Source: Candidatus Rokuibacteriota bacterium
GTDB taxonomy: Bacteria; Methylomirabilota; Methylomirabilia; Rokubacteriales; CSP1-6
DNA: 43,996 bases
Reading direction: 5' to 3'
NCBI GenBank assembly: GCA_016184365.1
Contig: JACPCW010000096.1
Location: forward strand, 20,679 to 64,674
The notes below the pieces were generated by a model. The model saw nothing but the letters and a program-made list of their open reading frames with translations. It ran no database searches and was not told the origin of the DNA. The translations under genes were made by a program, and so were the position numbers. Shown in pieces: positions 9,564-16,690 of this stretch (positions within the stretch are counted from its first letter, which is position 1; every line of letters starts with the position of its first letter).

Positions 9564-10000
9564 AGCAGGTGGCCACGGTCACGCTCGAGCAGGGCGGCGA
9601 GATCCGCATCGAGTTCTTTCCCGAGGACGCGCCGGAGACGGTCGAGAACTTCGTGACGCTGGCGACGAAGGGCTTTTACGACAACCTCACGTTCCATCGC
9701 GTCGTCCCCGGCTTCGTCGTGCAGGGCGGCGATCCGAAGGGCAACGGCAGCGGCGGTCCGGGCCACACCATCAAGGCCGAGTTCAACAAGAACAAGCACG
9801 TGCGCGGCAGTGTCGCGATGGCGCGCAGCGCGCATCCCGATTCGGCCGGCAGCCAGTTCTACATCACGTACGGCCCGCAGCCGCATCTCGACGGCAGCTA
9901 CACCGTGTTCGGCAAGGTCGTGTCCGGCATGGAGCTCGTCGACAAGATCCAGCAGGGCGATCGCATGAAGTCGGTGACGATCGCGGAGGACGGCGCGTGA
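9560..10000 (+). CDS. Cytosolic cyclophilin-type peptidyl-prolyl isomerase
   Basis: The product has 146 residues without a signal peptide and is a paralogue of the preceding protein. It carries the same cyclophilin core: APETVENFVTLATKGFYDN, FHRVVPGFVVQGGDP, GSVAMARSAHPDSAGSQFYI and YTVFGKVVSGMELVDKI. The motif GSQFYIT and the FHRVVPGF Arg are closer to classical active cyclophilins than those of its neighbour. Its GTGA stop/start overlap links it to the D-aminoacylase gene, so three genes are translationally coupled. This arrangement suggests an old tandem duplication with one copy secreted. Confidence 0.92.
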   Translation: MKQVATVTLEQGGEIRIEFFPEDAPETVENFVTLATKGFYDNLTFHRVVPGFVVQGGDPKGNGSGGPGHTIKAEFNKNKHVRGSVAMARSAHPDSAGSQFYITYGPQPHLDGSYTVFGKVVSGMELVDKIQQGDRMKSVTIAEDGA

Positions 10001-11610
10001 CCTGGAATCTCCTCTTCCGCGGCGGCTCGGTCATCGACGGCACCGGCAGCCCCGCGCAGCGCGCTGACGTGGCCGTCGCGGGCGATCGCATCGCCGCCGT
10101 CGGCGCCGATCTGCGCGGCGACGCCGCGCGGGTCGTCGACGTCACCGGCAAGGTCGTGGTACCGGGCTTCATCGACGCGCATTCGCATTCCGACCTGTTC
10201 TACTTCGCCTGCCCGACGGCGGAGTCGAAGGTGCGGCAGGGCGTCACCACCGAAGTCGTCGGCATGTGCTCGTTCTCCCAGGCGCCGATCCGCGCCGGGC
10301 AGGAAGGGCTCGTGCGCGGCTGGGCCGGCGGCATCGTCGGCGAGCACGGGCTGGATCTGAGATGGGAAACGTTCGGCCAGTACCTCGACGCGTTGCGCGC
10401 GCTCCGTCCGAGCGTGAACGTCGCGCACTTCGCCGGACACGGCGCGCTGCGCATCGCCGCGATGGGGTTCGAAGCCCGGCCCGCCGGCGCCGACGATCTC
10501 CGCGGGATGGAAAAGCTGCTCGGCGAAGCGATGGACGCGGGCGCCTTCGGCTTCTCGACCGGCCTCGTGTATGCGCCGAGCGCGTATGCGGAGACGCCGG
10601 AGCTGGTCGCGCTCGCCCGCTCGATGGCCAGGCGCGGCGGGCTGTACTTCTCGCACATCCGCGGCGAATCGTCGATGCTGCTCGACTCGATCACGGAAGC
10701 GATCCGGATCGGCGAAGAAGGCGGCGTCGGCGTGCAGATCTCGCACGTGAAGGCCTCCGGCGCGCAGAACTGGCCGAAGATCGACGCGGCGCTGCGCATG
10801 ATCGAAGACGCGCGCGCGCGCGGCGTGGACGTCCTCGGCGACGTGTACCCGTACAACGCGGGCAGCACGAAGCTCGACAACATGATGCCGACGTGGGCGC
10901 ACGAGGGCGGTGTGGCGAAGCTGCTCGAGCGCCTCGGTGACCGGGCGACGCGCCGCAGGATCATGGAGGAATGCCTGATCGACGGCGAGCGGTGGGGCAC
11001 GGTCTCGCAGGGCGGGATCGGCTTCGACCAGGTCTTCATCGCGACGTGCCGGCGGCGCGAGCTCGAAGGCCTGCACCTCGCGGAGATCGCACGCCAGGCC
11101 GGGCGCGCGCCGGCCGAGGTGCTCATGGATCTCCTGCTCGAAGAGCGGTGCACCGTCGGCATGGTGAGCTTCGCGCAGAGCATCGAGAACGTGGCGAAGG
11201 TGCTCGCCCATCCGGCGCTCATGATCGGCTCGGACTCGATTCCGCTCTACGCGGGCGACGCCGCGAAGCCCGGCAAGCCGCATCCGCGCACGTACGGGAC
11301 GTTCCCGCGCGTGCTCGGCGAGTACGCGCGCGATCGGAAGCTGTTCCCGCTCGAGACCGCGATCCAGAAGATGACGAGCATGCCGGCCCGGCGGCTCGGG
11401 CTCACGGATCGCGGCGTCGTGCGGGAGGGCGCGTACGCCGATCTCGCCGTCGTCGATCCGGGCACCGTGCGCGACGAATCGACATACGCGGAGCCGCACC
11501 GCTATCCGGCGGGCATTCCGTACGTCGTCGTGAACGGGACGTTCGCGGTCGACGCGGGGCGGTGGGCGGGCGCCGCGGGCGCCGGGCGCGTGCTCACGCC
11601 GGGCGGCTGA
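9997..11610 (+). CDS. N-acyl-D-amino-acid deacylase (D-aminoacylase family)
   Basis: The product has 537 residues in the amidohydrolase superfamily. It is likely a zinc enzyme that removes the acyl group from N-acyl-D-amino acids. The metal motif DAHSHSD is at residues 60-66. Further family features are GVTTEVVGMCSFS, FGFSTGLVYAPSAYAE, ISHVKASGAQNWPKI, GDVYPYNAGST, LMIGSDSIPLYAG, HPRTYGTFPRVLGEYARD and the C-terminal ADLAVVDPGTV strand of the composite beta domain. Start GTG 9997 overlaps the stop of the cyclophilin gene. Related dihydroorotase-like hydrolases are possible, but HPRTYGTFPR favours D-aminoacylase. Its role here is probably scavenging of D-amino-acid or peptidoglycan fragments (inference). 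Confidence 0.9.
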   Translation: MTWNLLFRGGSVIDGTGSPAQRADVAVAGDRIAAVGADLRGDAARVVDVTGKVVVPGFIDAHSHSDLFYFACPTAESKVRQGVTTEVVGMCSFSQAPIRAGQEGLVRGWAGGIVGEHGLDLRWETFGQYLDALRALRPSVNVAHFAGHGALRIAAMGFEARPAGADDLRGMEKLLGEAMDAGAFGFSTGLVYAPSAYAETPELVALARSMARRGGLYFSHIRGESSMLLDSITEAIRIGEEGGVGVQISHVKASGAQNWPKIDAALRMIEDARARGVDVLGDVYPYNAGSTKLDNMMPTWAHEGGVAKLLERLGDRATRRRIMEECLIDGERWGTVSQGGIGFDQVFIATCRRRELEGLHLAEIARQAGRAPAEVLMDLLLEERCTVGMVSFAQSIENVAKVLAHPALMIGSDSIPLYAGDAAKPGKPHPRTYGTFPRVLGEYARDRKLFPLETAIQKMTSMPARRLGLTDRGVVREGAYADLAVVDPGTVRDESTYAEPHRYPAGIPYVVVNGTFAVDAGRWAGAAGAGRVLTPGG

Positions 11611-11737
11611 TCACGCCCGAGCCGTCCCTCTGTCGCGGGCGCGAATCTCTTCCTCGACACGCGCGGCCTGGCGGCCGTGCTGCATCCCGCGTGGCAGGAT
11701 CTCCAGCTCGAGAGCCTCCAGCGGCGTTCCGCTCGTT

Positions 11738-12100
11738 TCAGGTCGTGATCACCTTGTCCGCGGCCACGACCTTCTCCGCGAACACCTTGGGATTGATGAA
11801 CTGCGCGTTCCTCGTCTTGAGATCGTCTTCCGTGACCCCACGGGCCACCGAGCAGCGCCCTCAGACGAAGATCGGAATCTTGTGCTCGACCGCCTTGTCC
11901 ATCATCTCCCGCAGCGCGGGCATCGCGACGGGCATCACCGCGGCCGCGACGTCCGTCTTCATCAGGTAGGCGGCCTCGCCGGCCAGAAAGATCTGGGCCT
12001 GGTGGCCGGCCTCGACGGCGCCGAGCGCGAAGTTGAAGGGAAGCCCGGCGCGCGTGGGATCGTCGCTGCCGGACGTGCCGACGTACAGGATCGTCGCCAT
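11738..12100 (-). CDS. DsrE-family sulfur-relay-like protein with in-frame TGA, probable selenoprotein
   Basis: From the ATG at 12100 (strong AAGGAGG ribosome binding site), 79 codons encode a DsrE/DsrF-like small protein (MATILYVGTSGSDDPTRAGL). A TGA follows at 11863-11861, and then 40 further codons in the same frame (GRCSVARGVTEDDLKTRNAQ, FINPKVFAEKVVAADKVITT) to a TGA at 11740-11738. The second part is the normal C-terminal third of the family, and the TGA stands where homologues have the first Cys of a CGxC motif, giving U-G-R-C. A stem-loop suited to a bacterial SECIS lies just after the TGA. Reading through would give 120 residues, the usual length. Alternatives are a true nonsense mutation or a TGC-to-TGA sequencing error. 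DsrE proteins carry sulfur or act in redox. The gene stands alone between the D-aminoacylase and the TauE permease. Confidence 0.7.
11832..11848 (-). promoter_or_regulatory. Candidate bacterial SECIS stem-loop downstream of the in-frame TGA
   Basis: On the minus strand the arms GTGGCCC (11848-11842) and GGGTCAC (11838-11832) pair over seven positions, one of them G-U, and enclose the loop GTG. Nineteen bases separate the TGA from the loop. The loop starts with G. Both fit the known bacterial SECIS rules (apical loop about 16-37 nt after UGA, G in the first two loop positions). Short GC-rich hairpins are common in this genome, so the structure supports but does not prove Sec insertion. Confidence 0.5.
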
Positions 12101-12154
12101 GACATCCTCCTTGCCCGGGTCGGGCGTTCGCCGTTGAGCCTACACTGGTCAGGC

Positions 12155-12943
12155 ATGCCGGCCGTCAGTCTGTTCGTCATCGGCACCACGATCGGCGGCT
12201 ACGGCACGCTGATCGGCGCGGGCGGCGGGTTTCTCCTCGTGCCCGTGCTGCTCGTCCTGTTTCCGGCGACCGAGCCGGCGACACTGACGAGCATCTCGCT
12301 GGCGATCGTCGCGCTGAACGCGCTGTCGGGCAGCGCGACGTACGCGTGGATGCGCCGCATCGACTATTCCGTGGCCGGTGTGCTGTCGCTCGCGAGCATT
12401 CCCGGGACGATGGCCGGCGCCGCGCTGACCGCGCGCATTCCGCGCGACCTGTTCGAAGCGAGCTTCGGCGCCGTGCTGCTCGCGCTGGCCGTCTTCCTGC
12501 TGTGGAAGCCGCTCGACAGCGCAGTCACCGCGGCGCACGAGCTCGCCACCGCGGTGCCGCCGGCGCCGGCGCTCGGCCGTCTGGGTCTCGCCGTGCCGCT
12601 GACCGTGGCCGTCGGCTTCGTCGCCGGTCTGCTCGGCATCGGCGGCAGTCCGCTGCAGGTCGTCGTGCTCACGCACGTCATGCATCTGCCGGTGCACCTC
12701 GCCATGCCGACGTCGCAGTTCATGGTGCTGCTCGCGGCCACCGGTGGCGTGCTCGTCCACGCCGGCGCGGGCCACTTCCACTTCGGTCTCGTGCCGTTCG
12801 CGCTGCTCGGCGCCGGCGCGCTGTTCGGCGCGCAGATGGGCGCGCTGCTGTCCGGGCGGATCAGCGGCGGCGGGCTGGTGCGGTTGATGGCGCTCGCGCT
12901 GCTGACCATCGGTCTCCGTCTGGTCCTGGCTCCGTTGTTGTAG
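12155..12943 (+). CDS. TauE/SafE-family membrane permease (sulfite/sulfonate exporter-like)
   Basis: The product has 262 residues and about eight hydrophobic segments in two halves. Each half carries the family's glycine-rich motif: GTLIGAGGGFLLVPVLLVLF near the N terminus and VAGLLGIGGSPLQVVVLTHV in the second half. TauE/SafE proteins move small organic or sulfur anions across the inner membrane; the substrate is not evident from sequence. A -10-like TACACT (12141-12146) precedes the ATG at 12155. The gene is divergent from the DsrE-family gene, sharing a short intergenic region of about 54 bp. A sulfur-related pairing is possible but is inference. Confidence 0.85.
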   Translation: MPAVSLFVIGTTIGGYGTLIGAGGGFLLVPVLLVLFPATEPATLTSISLAIVALNALSGSATYAWMRRIDYSVAGVLSLASIPGTMAGAALTARIPRDLFEASFGAVLLALAVFLLWKPLDSAVTAAHELATAVPPAPALGRLGLAVPLTVAVGFVAGLLGIGGSPLQVVVLTHVMHLPVHLAMPTSQFMVLLAATGGVLVHAGAGHFHFGLVPFALLGAGALFGAQMGALLSGRISGGGLVRLMALALLTIGLRLVLAPLL

Positions 12944-12982
12944 CGTCCGTCTCGCGCCGCGCCGCCATGCTACGGTCGTGCC

Positions 12983-13372
12983 GTGCCGGTGACTCCACGC
13001 CGCTCGACTCCGCGCCGCGCCGCGCGCTCGCCGATGCGTCCGAAGATCAAGGTCTGGATCGTGTTCGGCGGCGGCGCCGTGAAGTTCGGCGACGGGCGCG
13101 CCGAGCTGCTCGAGCTCATCGACCGTCTTGGTTCCCTCCAGCGCGCCGTCACGCAGCTCGGCATGTCGTATCGCAGCGCGTGGGGCTATCTGCGCGAGCT
13201 CGAGGGGGTCGCCGGCTTCGCGCTGCTCGAGCGGCACGCCGGCCGCGGCCCGGAGGGCGGCACGCGCCTGACGCCGCGCGGCCGGGAGTTCCTGCGCCGA
13301 TACCGGACGTTCCGCCGCGGGCTCGATGAGGCCGTGCAGCGGCGGTTCGCGCGCACCGTCGGTCGCGCGTAG
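12983..13372 (+). CDS. ModE-like winged-helix transcriptional regulator
   Basis: The product has 129 residues from GTG 12983, or 112 from the ATG at 13034, which matches the usual family start (MRPKIKVWIVFGGGAVKFGD). It is a LysR/ModE-type N-terminal winged helix: LLELIDRLGSLQRAVTQLGM, SYRSAWGYLRELEG and GFALLERHAGRGPEGGTRLT. The C-terminal molybdate-binding MOP domains of full-length ModE are missing. Such short proteins are widespread beside molybdate or tungstate transporters and are thought to control them. The gene ends 60 bp before tupA, and an inverted repeat in that gap is a candidate binding site. A TACGGT -10-like box precedes it. Confidence 0.85.
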   Translation: MPVTPRRSTPRRAARSPMRPKIKVWIVFGGGAVKFGDGRAELLELIDRLGSLQRAVTQLGMSYRSAWGYLRELEGVAGFALLERHAGRGPEGGTRLTPRGREFLRRYRTFRRGLDEAVQRRFARTVGRA

Positions 13373-13381
13373 CGCGCCGCC

Positions 13382-13408
13382 TTGACTATGCTCCGCTGAG
13401 CATATTAC
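13382..13408 (+). promoter_or_regulatory. Candidate tupAB promoter with ModE-like operator
   Basis: A -35 box TTGACT (13382-13387) and a -10-like TATTAC (13403-13408), 15 bp apart, flank an inverted repeat: TATGCT (13387-13392), six bases, AGCATA (13399-13404). Known ModE boxes also have two short A/T-containing half-sites separated by six or seven bases, but the half-site sequence here differs. Its position overlapping both promoter boxes and next to the regulator gene suggests repression by the upstream ModE-like protein. Confidence 0.45.
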
Positions 13409-13432
13409 GGTGGGCCCCACTGAGGCCCACCG
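13408..13432 (+). promoter_or_regulatory. Leader hairpin ending on the tupA start codon
   Basis: Arms CGGTGGGCC (13408-13416) and GGCCCACCG (13424-13432) are perfectly complementary over nine pairs with a 7-base loop. The last base of the right arm is the G of the GTG start of tupA, and the only ribosome-binding-like GAGG lies within the hairpin. It would hold the start site closed in the mRNA. Confidence 0.5.
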
Positions 13433-14262
13433 TGATCGCCCGCTGTCTCGCCGCCCTGCTCGTCACGCTCGCGCTCGGTACTCCCGGGCACGCGGCGTCG
13501 AAGACCGTCATCCTCGCGACGACGACCAGCACGGAAGACTCCGGACTGCTCGACGTGCTCGTGCCCGCGTTCGAGCGCAAGACCGGCTACACGGTGAAGA
13601 CGATCGCCGTCGGCACCGGCCAGGCGCTCGCGCTGGCCGCGCGCGGCGAAGCCGACGTCACGCTCGCGCACGCGCCGGGCCTCGAAAAGCCGTACGTCGC
13701 GACCGGTAGGCTGCGGCATCGGCGGCTCGTCATGTACAACGACTTCCTCATCGTCGGGCCGGCGGAGGATCCGGCGCGGATCGCCGGCACGACGCAGGCC
13801 GTCGCGGCGATGCGCGCCATCGCCGATCGAAGGGCGCGGTTCGTGTCGCGCGGCGACAACTCCGGCACGCACGCGCTCGAGAAATCGCTCTGGGCGCTCG
13901 CCGGCGTGGAGCCGCGCGGCGGCTGGTACGTGGAAGCCGGGCAGGGCATGGGCGCGACGCTCGGCATCGCGAACGACCGCAACGCGTACACGATCACGGA
14001 TCGCGCGACGTATCTCGCGTTCGCCCGGCGCGTGCGCCTGGCGATTCACGTCCAGGGCGATCGGCCGCTCCTCAACGTGTACTCCGTGCTCGAGGTGAAT
14101 CCCGCGAACGGCCCGCGGGTCAATGCCGCCGGCGGCAAGGCGCTCGCCGACTTCCTCGTCTCACCGGAAGCCCAGGCGGCGATCCGCGTGTTCGGTGTCG
14201 ATCGCTTCGGCCAGCCGCTGTTCGTGCCCGTCGCCGGCGCGCGGGAAGAGGATCTGCGGTGA
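13432..14262 (+). CDS. tupA: Tungstate (or molybdate) ABC transporter, substrate-binding protein TupA
   Basis: The product has 276 residues with a signal peptide (MIARCLAALLVTLALGTPGHA). The mature start KTVILATTTSTEDSGLLDVL is the TupA signature that binds the oxyanion. GTGQALALAARGEADVTLAH, FVSRGDNSGTHALEKSLWAL and NVYSVLEVNP are also typical of tungstate-binding proteins rather than ModA. It delivers tungstate to TupB in the inner membrane. The GTG start lies in a hairpin. Its stop overlaps tupB by four bases (GTGA). The matching ATPase is probably tupC at 20.3-21.3 kb, unusually far away. Confidence 0.9.
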   Translation: MIARCLAALLVTLALGTPGHAASKTVILATTTSTEDSGLLDVLVPAFERKTGYTVKTIAVGTGQALALAARGEADVTLAHAPGLEKPYVATGRLRHRRLVMYNDFLIVGPAEDPARIAGTTQAVAAMRAIADRRARFVSRGDNSGTHALEKSLWALAGVEPRGGWYVEAGQGMGATLGIANDRNAYTITDRATYLAFARRVRLAIHVQGDRPLLNVYSVLEVNPANGPRVNAAGGKALADFLVSPEAQAAIRVFGVDRFGQPLFVPVAGAREEDLR

Positions 14263-14954
14263 CGCTGCTCCTCGATGGACTCGTCGAGGCGCTGCGGCTG
14301 CTGCTCACCGGCGACGGCGAGGTGTGGAGCATCCTGCTGTTCTCCGTGACGGTGTCGGCGACGGCCACGCTGCTGGCGCTCGTGGTCGGCGTGCCGGTCG
14401 GCGCCACGCTGGCGCTCGCGCGGTTTCCCGGACGCTCGGTGGCCGTCACCGCGGTGAACGCCGGCATGGGATTGCCGCCGGTCGTCGTCGGCCTCGTCGT
14501 GTCGATCGTCTTGTGGCGCAGCGGACCGCTCGGCGGACTCGAGGCGCTCTACACGCCCGCCGCGCTCGTGATCGCGCAGGCGCTCATCGCCTCGCCGATC
14601 GTCACCGGGATCACGCTGGCCGCGGTGCAGAGCGTGCCGGCGGCGTTCCGGCTGCAGCTCGCGGCGCTGGGCGCCTCGCGCGTGCAGATGCTCGCCGTCG
14701 TGATCCGCGAGGCGCGGCTGCCGATGCTCGCCGCGGTGATGGCGGGATTCGGCGCCGTGATCTCGGAGGTCGGCGCGTCGCTCATGGTCGGCGGCAACAT
14801 CAAGGGCCAGACCCGCACGCTCACGACCGCGATGGTGCTCGAGACGGGCAAGGGCAACTTCGAGACGGCGCTGGCGCTCGCGGCGCTCCTGCTGCTCGTG
14901 GTGTTCGCGGTCAACTGGGCGCTCACGTGGCTGCAGCAGGCGCGCGCCAGATAG
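14259..14954 (+). CDS. tupB: Tungstate ABC transporter permease TupB
   Basis: The product has 231 residues and about five or six membrane segments with the binding-protein-dependent transport fold. The cytosolic EAA-like loop that docks on the ATPase is QLAALGASRVQMLAVVIREA, followed by GFGAVISEVGASLMVGGNIK, a stretch typical of TupB/WtpB permeases. The GTG start at 14259 overlaps the tupA stop. The gene ends at 14954, where the inverted repeat in front of the chrB-domain gene begins. Confidence 0.92.
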   Translation: MTLLLDGLVEALRLLLTGDGEVWSILLFSVTVSATATLLALVVGVPVGATLALARFPGRSVAVTAVNAGMGLPPVVVGLVVSIVLWRSGPLGGLEALYTPAALVIAQALIASPIVTGITLAAVQSVPAAFRLQLAALGASRVQMLAVVIREARLPMLAAVMAGFGAVISEVGASLMVGGNIKGQTRTLTTAMVLETGKGNFETALALAALLLLVVFAVNWALTWLQQARAR

Positions 14955-14989
14955 TAACACTTGATACATCACATGCGCGGTGTTACGGT
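14954..14989 (+). promoter_or_regulatory. Promoter and operator of the ChrB-domain gene
   Basis: GTAACAC (14954-14960) and GTGTTAC (14980-14986) form a perfect inverted repeat with 19 bases between the arms. TTGATA (14961-14966) and TACGGT (14984-14989), 17 bp apart, form a sigma70-like promoter lying within it, so the right arm overlaps the -10. The layout is that of a repressor site controlling the gene at 15016, which has an AAGGAGG ribosome binding site. Confidence 0.5.
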
Positions 14990-15015
14990 CTCCATAGTCA
15001 CCAAGGAGGCCGATC

Positions 15016-15444
15016 ATGAAGTGGATCACCCGTGAGCGTGCGCGCGTCGACCGCATCGCCTGTCCGTGGCTCATCGCGCGGTTCATCGATACGGCGCCGG
15101 AGTTTCTGTTCGTTCCCGCGGCCGACGTGATGGCGGGGGCTCGACGCGAGGGCGCGATCCCGTTCGACGTGCCGGGCGTCGAGCTCGGCCATCACGGCGA
15201 CCGGTGCTCGTTCGATGCGTTTCTCGACACCTACAAGCTGACCGATCCGGCGCTGGTGGCGCTCGCGGAGATCGTGCGGGGCGCCGACACGGACGCCCGA
15301 CACCTGACGCCGGAGTCGCCCGGTCTCTACGCCCTGGCGACGGGGTTCCAGCAGACGGCGCGCGACGACTTCGACAACATGGCGCGCCAGTTCCCGGCGT
15401 ACGACGCGCTGTACGCGTATTGCCGGCAGCGCGCGACGCGATGA
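15016..15444 (+). CDS. Stand-alone ChrB C-terminal domain protein
   Basis: The product has 142 residues and corresponds only to the C-terminal domain of chromate-resistance regulator ChrB. It carries the paired signatures RERARVDRIACPWLIARFID and GVELGHHGDRCSFDAFLDTY, then LAEIVRGADTDA. Compare the full-length ChrB at 15735, which has RPHIDRIASAWLIKRFID and GVAFSHQGDDCTFETLMKR in the same order. Conserved His, Cys and Asp suggest a metal- or chromate-sensing site. The gene has its own promoter with an inverted repeat and a strong ribosome binding site. It is followed by a double-hairpin element and a chrA remnant. Confidence 0.85.
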   Translation: MKWITRERARVDRIACPWLIARFIDTAPEFLFVPAADVMAGARREGAIPFDVPGVELGHHGDRCSFDAFLDTYKLTDPALVALAEIVRGADTDARHLTPESPGLYALATGFQQTARDDFDNMARQFPAYDALYAYCRQRATR

Positions 15445-15465
15445 GACATCCTGTGGCCACCCCGA

Positions 15466-15533
15466 GGCGCGCCACGGCTCCGCCGGGGCGCGTCCGAGCG
15501 CTGGGGGTCTGGGGGCCATGTCGGGGCCCCCAG
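15466..15533 (+). repeat. Double-hairpin element, copy A
   Basis: Hairpin 2 spans 15466-15494: an 8-bp outer and a 4-bp inner stem (CGGC/GCCG around TCC) with one A-G mismatch. Hairpin 1 spans 15509-15533: left arm CTGGGGGCC, loop ATGTCGG, right arm GGCCCCCAG. The linker CGAGCGCTGGGGG between them is shared with other copies. It lies between the ChrB-domain gene and a chrA fragment. Confidence 0.9.
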
Positions 15534-15670
15534 CACGATCATTGAAAGAGATCGCCGCAGCGTCGTCATTCCTGCCGTCGTTCGTGCCGATGCTCGTCCT
15601 CCTGCCCGCGCTCGATCGCGTGCGCGCGCTTCGCTGGACGCAGGCCGTGATGAAGGGCATGGCGCCGTGA
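15518..15670 (+). pseudogene. Remnant of a chromate transporter (ChrA) C-terminal region
   Basis: An open frame of 50 codons starts at the ATG inside the hairpin-1 loop of element copy A. After eight element-derived codons it reads LKEIAAASSFLPSFVPMLVL, then LPALDRVRALRWTQAVMKGM, and ends at 15670. FLPSF followed by a hydrophobic run and a basic segment is how the last part of ChrA-type transporters looks (about 200 residues per domain normally). The rest of chrA is absent. Position between two chrB-type genes is where chrA would be expected. The match is by recollection of the family and only about 40 residues long. Confidence 0.5.
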
Positions 15671-15734
15671 AGCTCATGGCGGGTGGCGCGTTGCTCGGCC
15701 TGGTACGGGCGCGCTGGGTGCAGAATGTGACGTC

Positions 15735-16688
15735 GTGAAGTGGCTCGCCCTGCTCATCAACCTCCCCACGCGGCCGACCCGCCATCGCGTCGCCGCATGG
15801 CGAAAGCTCAAGCGCATCGGCGCCGTGAAGCTGAAGGGCGCGGCGTGGATCCTTCCGGACCTTCCGCAGACGTGCGAGCGGTTCCAGTGGCTGGTCGGCG
15901 AGATCCAGTCGGCCGGCGGTGAAGCGGTCCTGCTCCGCGTCGAGCGGGTCGAGACGATGACGGAGGCCGAGATCACGGCCCTCTTTCATCGCGACCGCGC
16001 GCCGGAGTACGAGGCCGTCATGCGTGAGATTCGCGCGGCGGCCGCGCAGGGCGATCGCGCCGCGGCCGGACGGCGGGCGGCGCCGGCCGCGCTCGTGCGG
16101 CGTCTCGAGGCGCTCGCGCGCGAGGTCGATCGCCTCGAGGCGATCGACTACCTCGCGTCGCCGCTCGGCCGCCGCGTCCGCGCGCAGCTCGAGGCCGCGA
16201 CGAAACGCATCCGTTCGCTGACCGATCGGTCCGGCGGCGAGCGCCGGGCCCAGGCGCGCGGGTTGCCGCCGTCCGGCAGCACCTGGGTGACGCGGCCGCG
16301 GCCGCACATCGACCGTATCGCGTCGGCGTGGCTCATCAAGCGGTTCATCGATGCCGAGGCACGGTTTGCGTTCGCCGATCCCGTGGACGCCGCCAAGAAG
16401 GGCGTGCCCTTCGACATGCCCGGCGTGGCGTTCAGTCATCAGGGCGACGACTGCACGTTCGAGACGTTGATGAAGCGCGCCGGGCTGCGCGACCGGCGGC
16501 TCGCGACGATCGCCGAGATCGTGCACGAAGCGGACCTCGCCGACGGCAAGTTCTCGCGCGCGGAAACGCCCGGGATCGATCTCGCGGTCCGCGGGCTCGT
16601 CGCGACGCTCGGTGACGACACCGAGCTGCTCGAGCGTGGCATGGCGGTCTTCGACGCGCTGTACGCGGCGCTCGCCCGGCGCGGCTGA
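15735..16688 (+). CDS. chrB: Chromate resistance protein ChrB, full length
   Basis: The product has 317 residues. Residues 1-90 are the ChrB N-terminal domain (WLALLINLPTRPTRHRVAAW, KLKRIGAVKLKGAAWILPDL). A charged helical linker spans about 90-170, and residues about 190-315 are the ChrB C-terminal domain (RPHIDRIASAWLIKRFID, GVAFSHQGDDCTFETLMKRA, HEADLADGKFSRAETPGIDL). In known systems ChrB senses chromate and controls the ChrA efflux pump; here only a chrA remnant lies upstream. Start GTG 15735. The beta-propeller gene follows after 2 bp, so the two are probably cotranscribed. Confidence 0.9.
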   Translation: MKWLALLINLPTRPTRHRVAAWRKLKRIGAVKLKGAAWILPDLPQTCERFQWLVGEIQSAGGEAVLLRVERVETMTEAEITALFHRDRAPEYEAVMREIRAAAAQGDRAAAGRRAAPAALVRRLEALAREVDRLEAIDYLASPLGRRVRAQLEAATKRIRSLTDRSGGERRAQARGLPPSGSTWVTRPRPHIDRIASAWLIKRFIDAEARFAFADPVDAAKKGVPFDMPGVAFSHQGDDCTFETLMKRAGLRDRRLATIAEIVHEADLADGKFSRAETPGIDLAVRGLVATLGDDTELLERGMAVFDALYAALARRG

Positions 16689-16690
16689 GC

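Noticed and set aside
11866..11877. AGATCGGAA near 11870, resembling the reverse adapter
   Set aside because: Only nine bases match, and they encode conserved residues (IPIF) of the DsrE-family protein, so this is chance.
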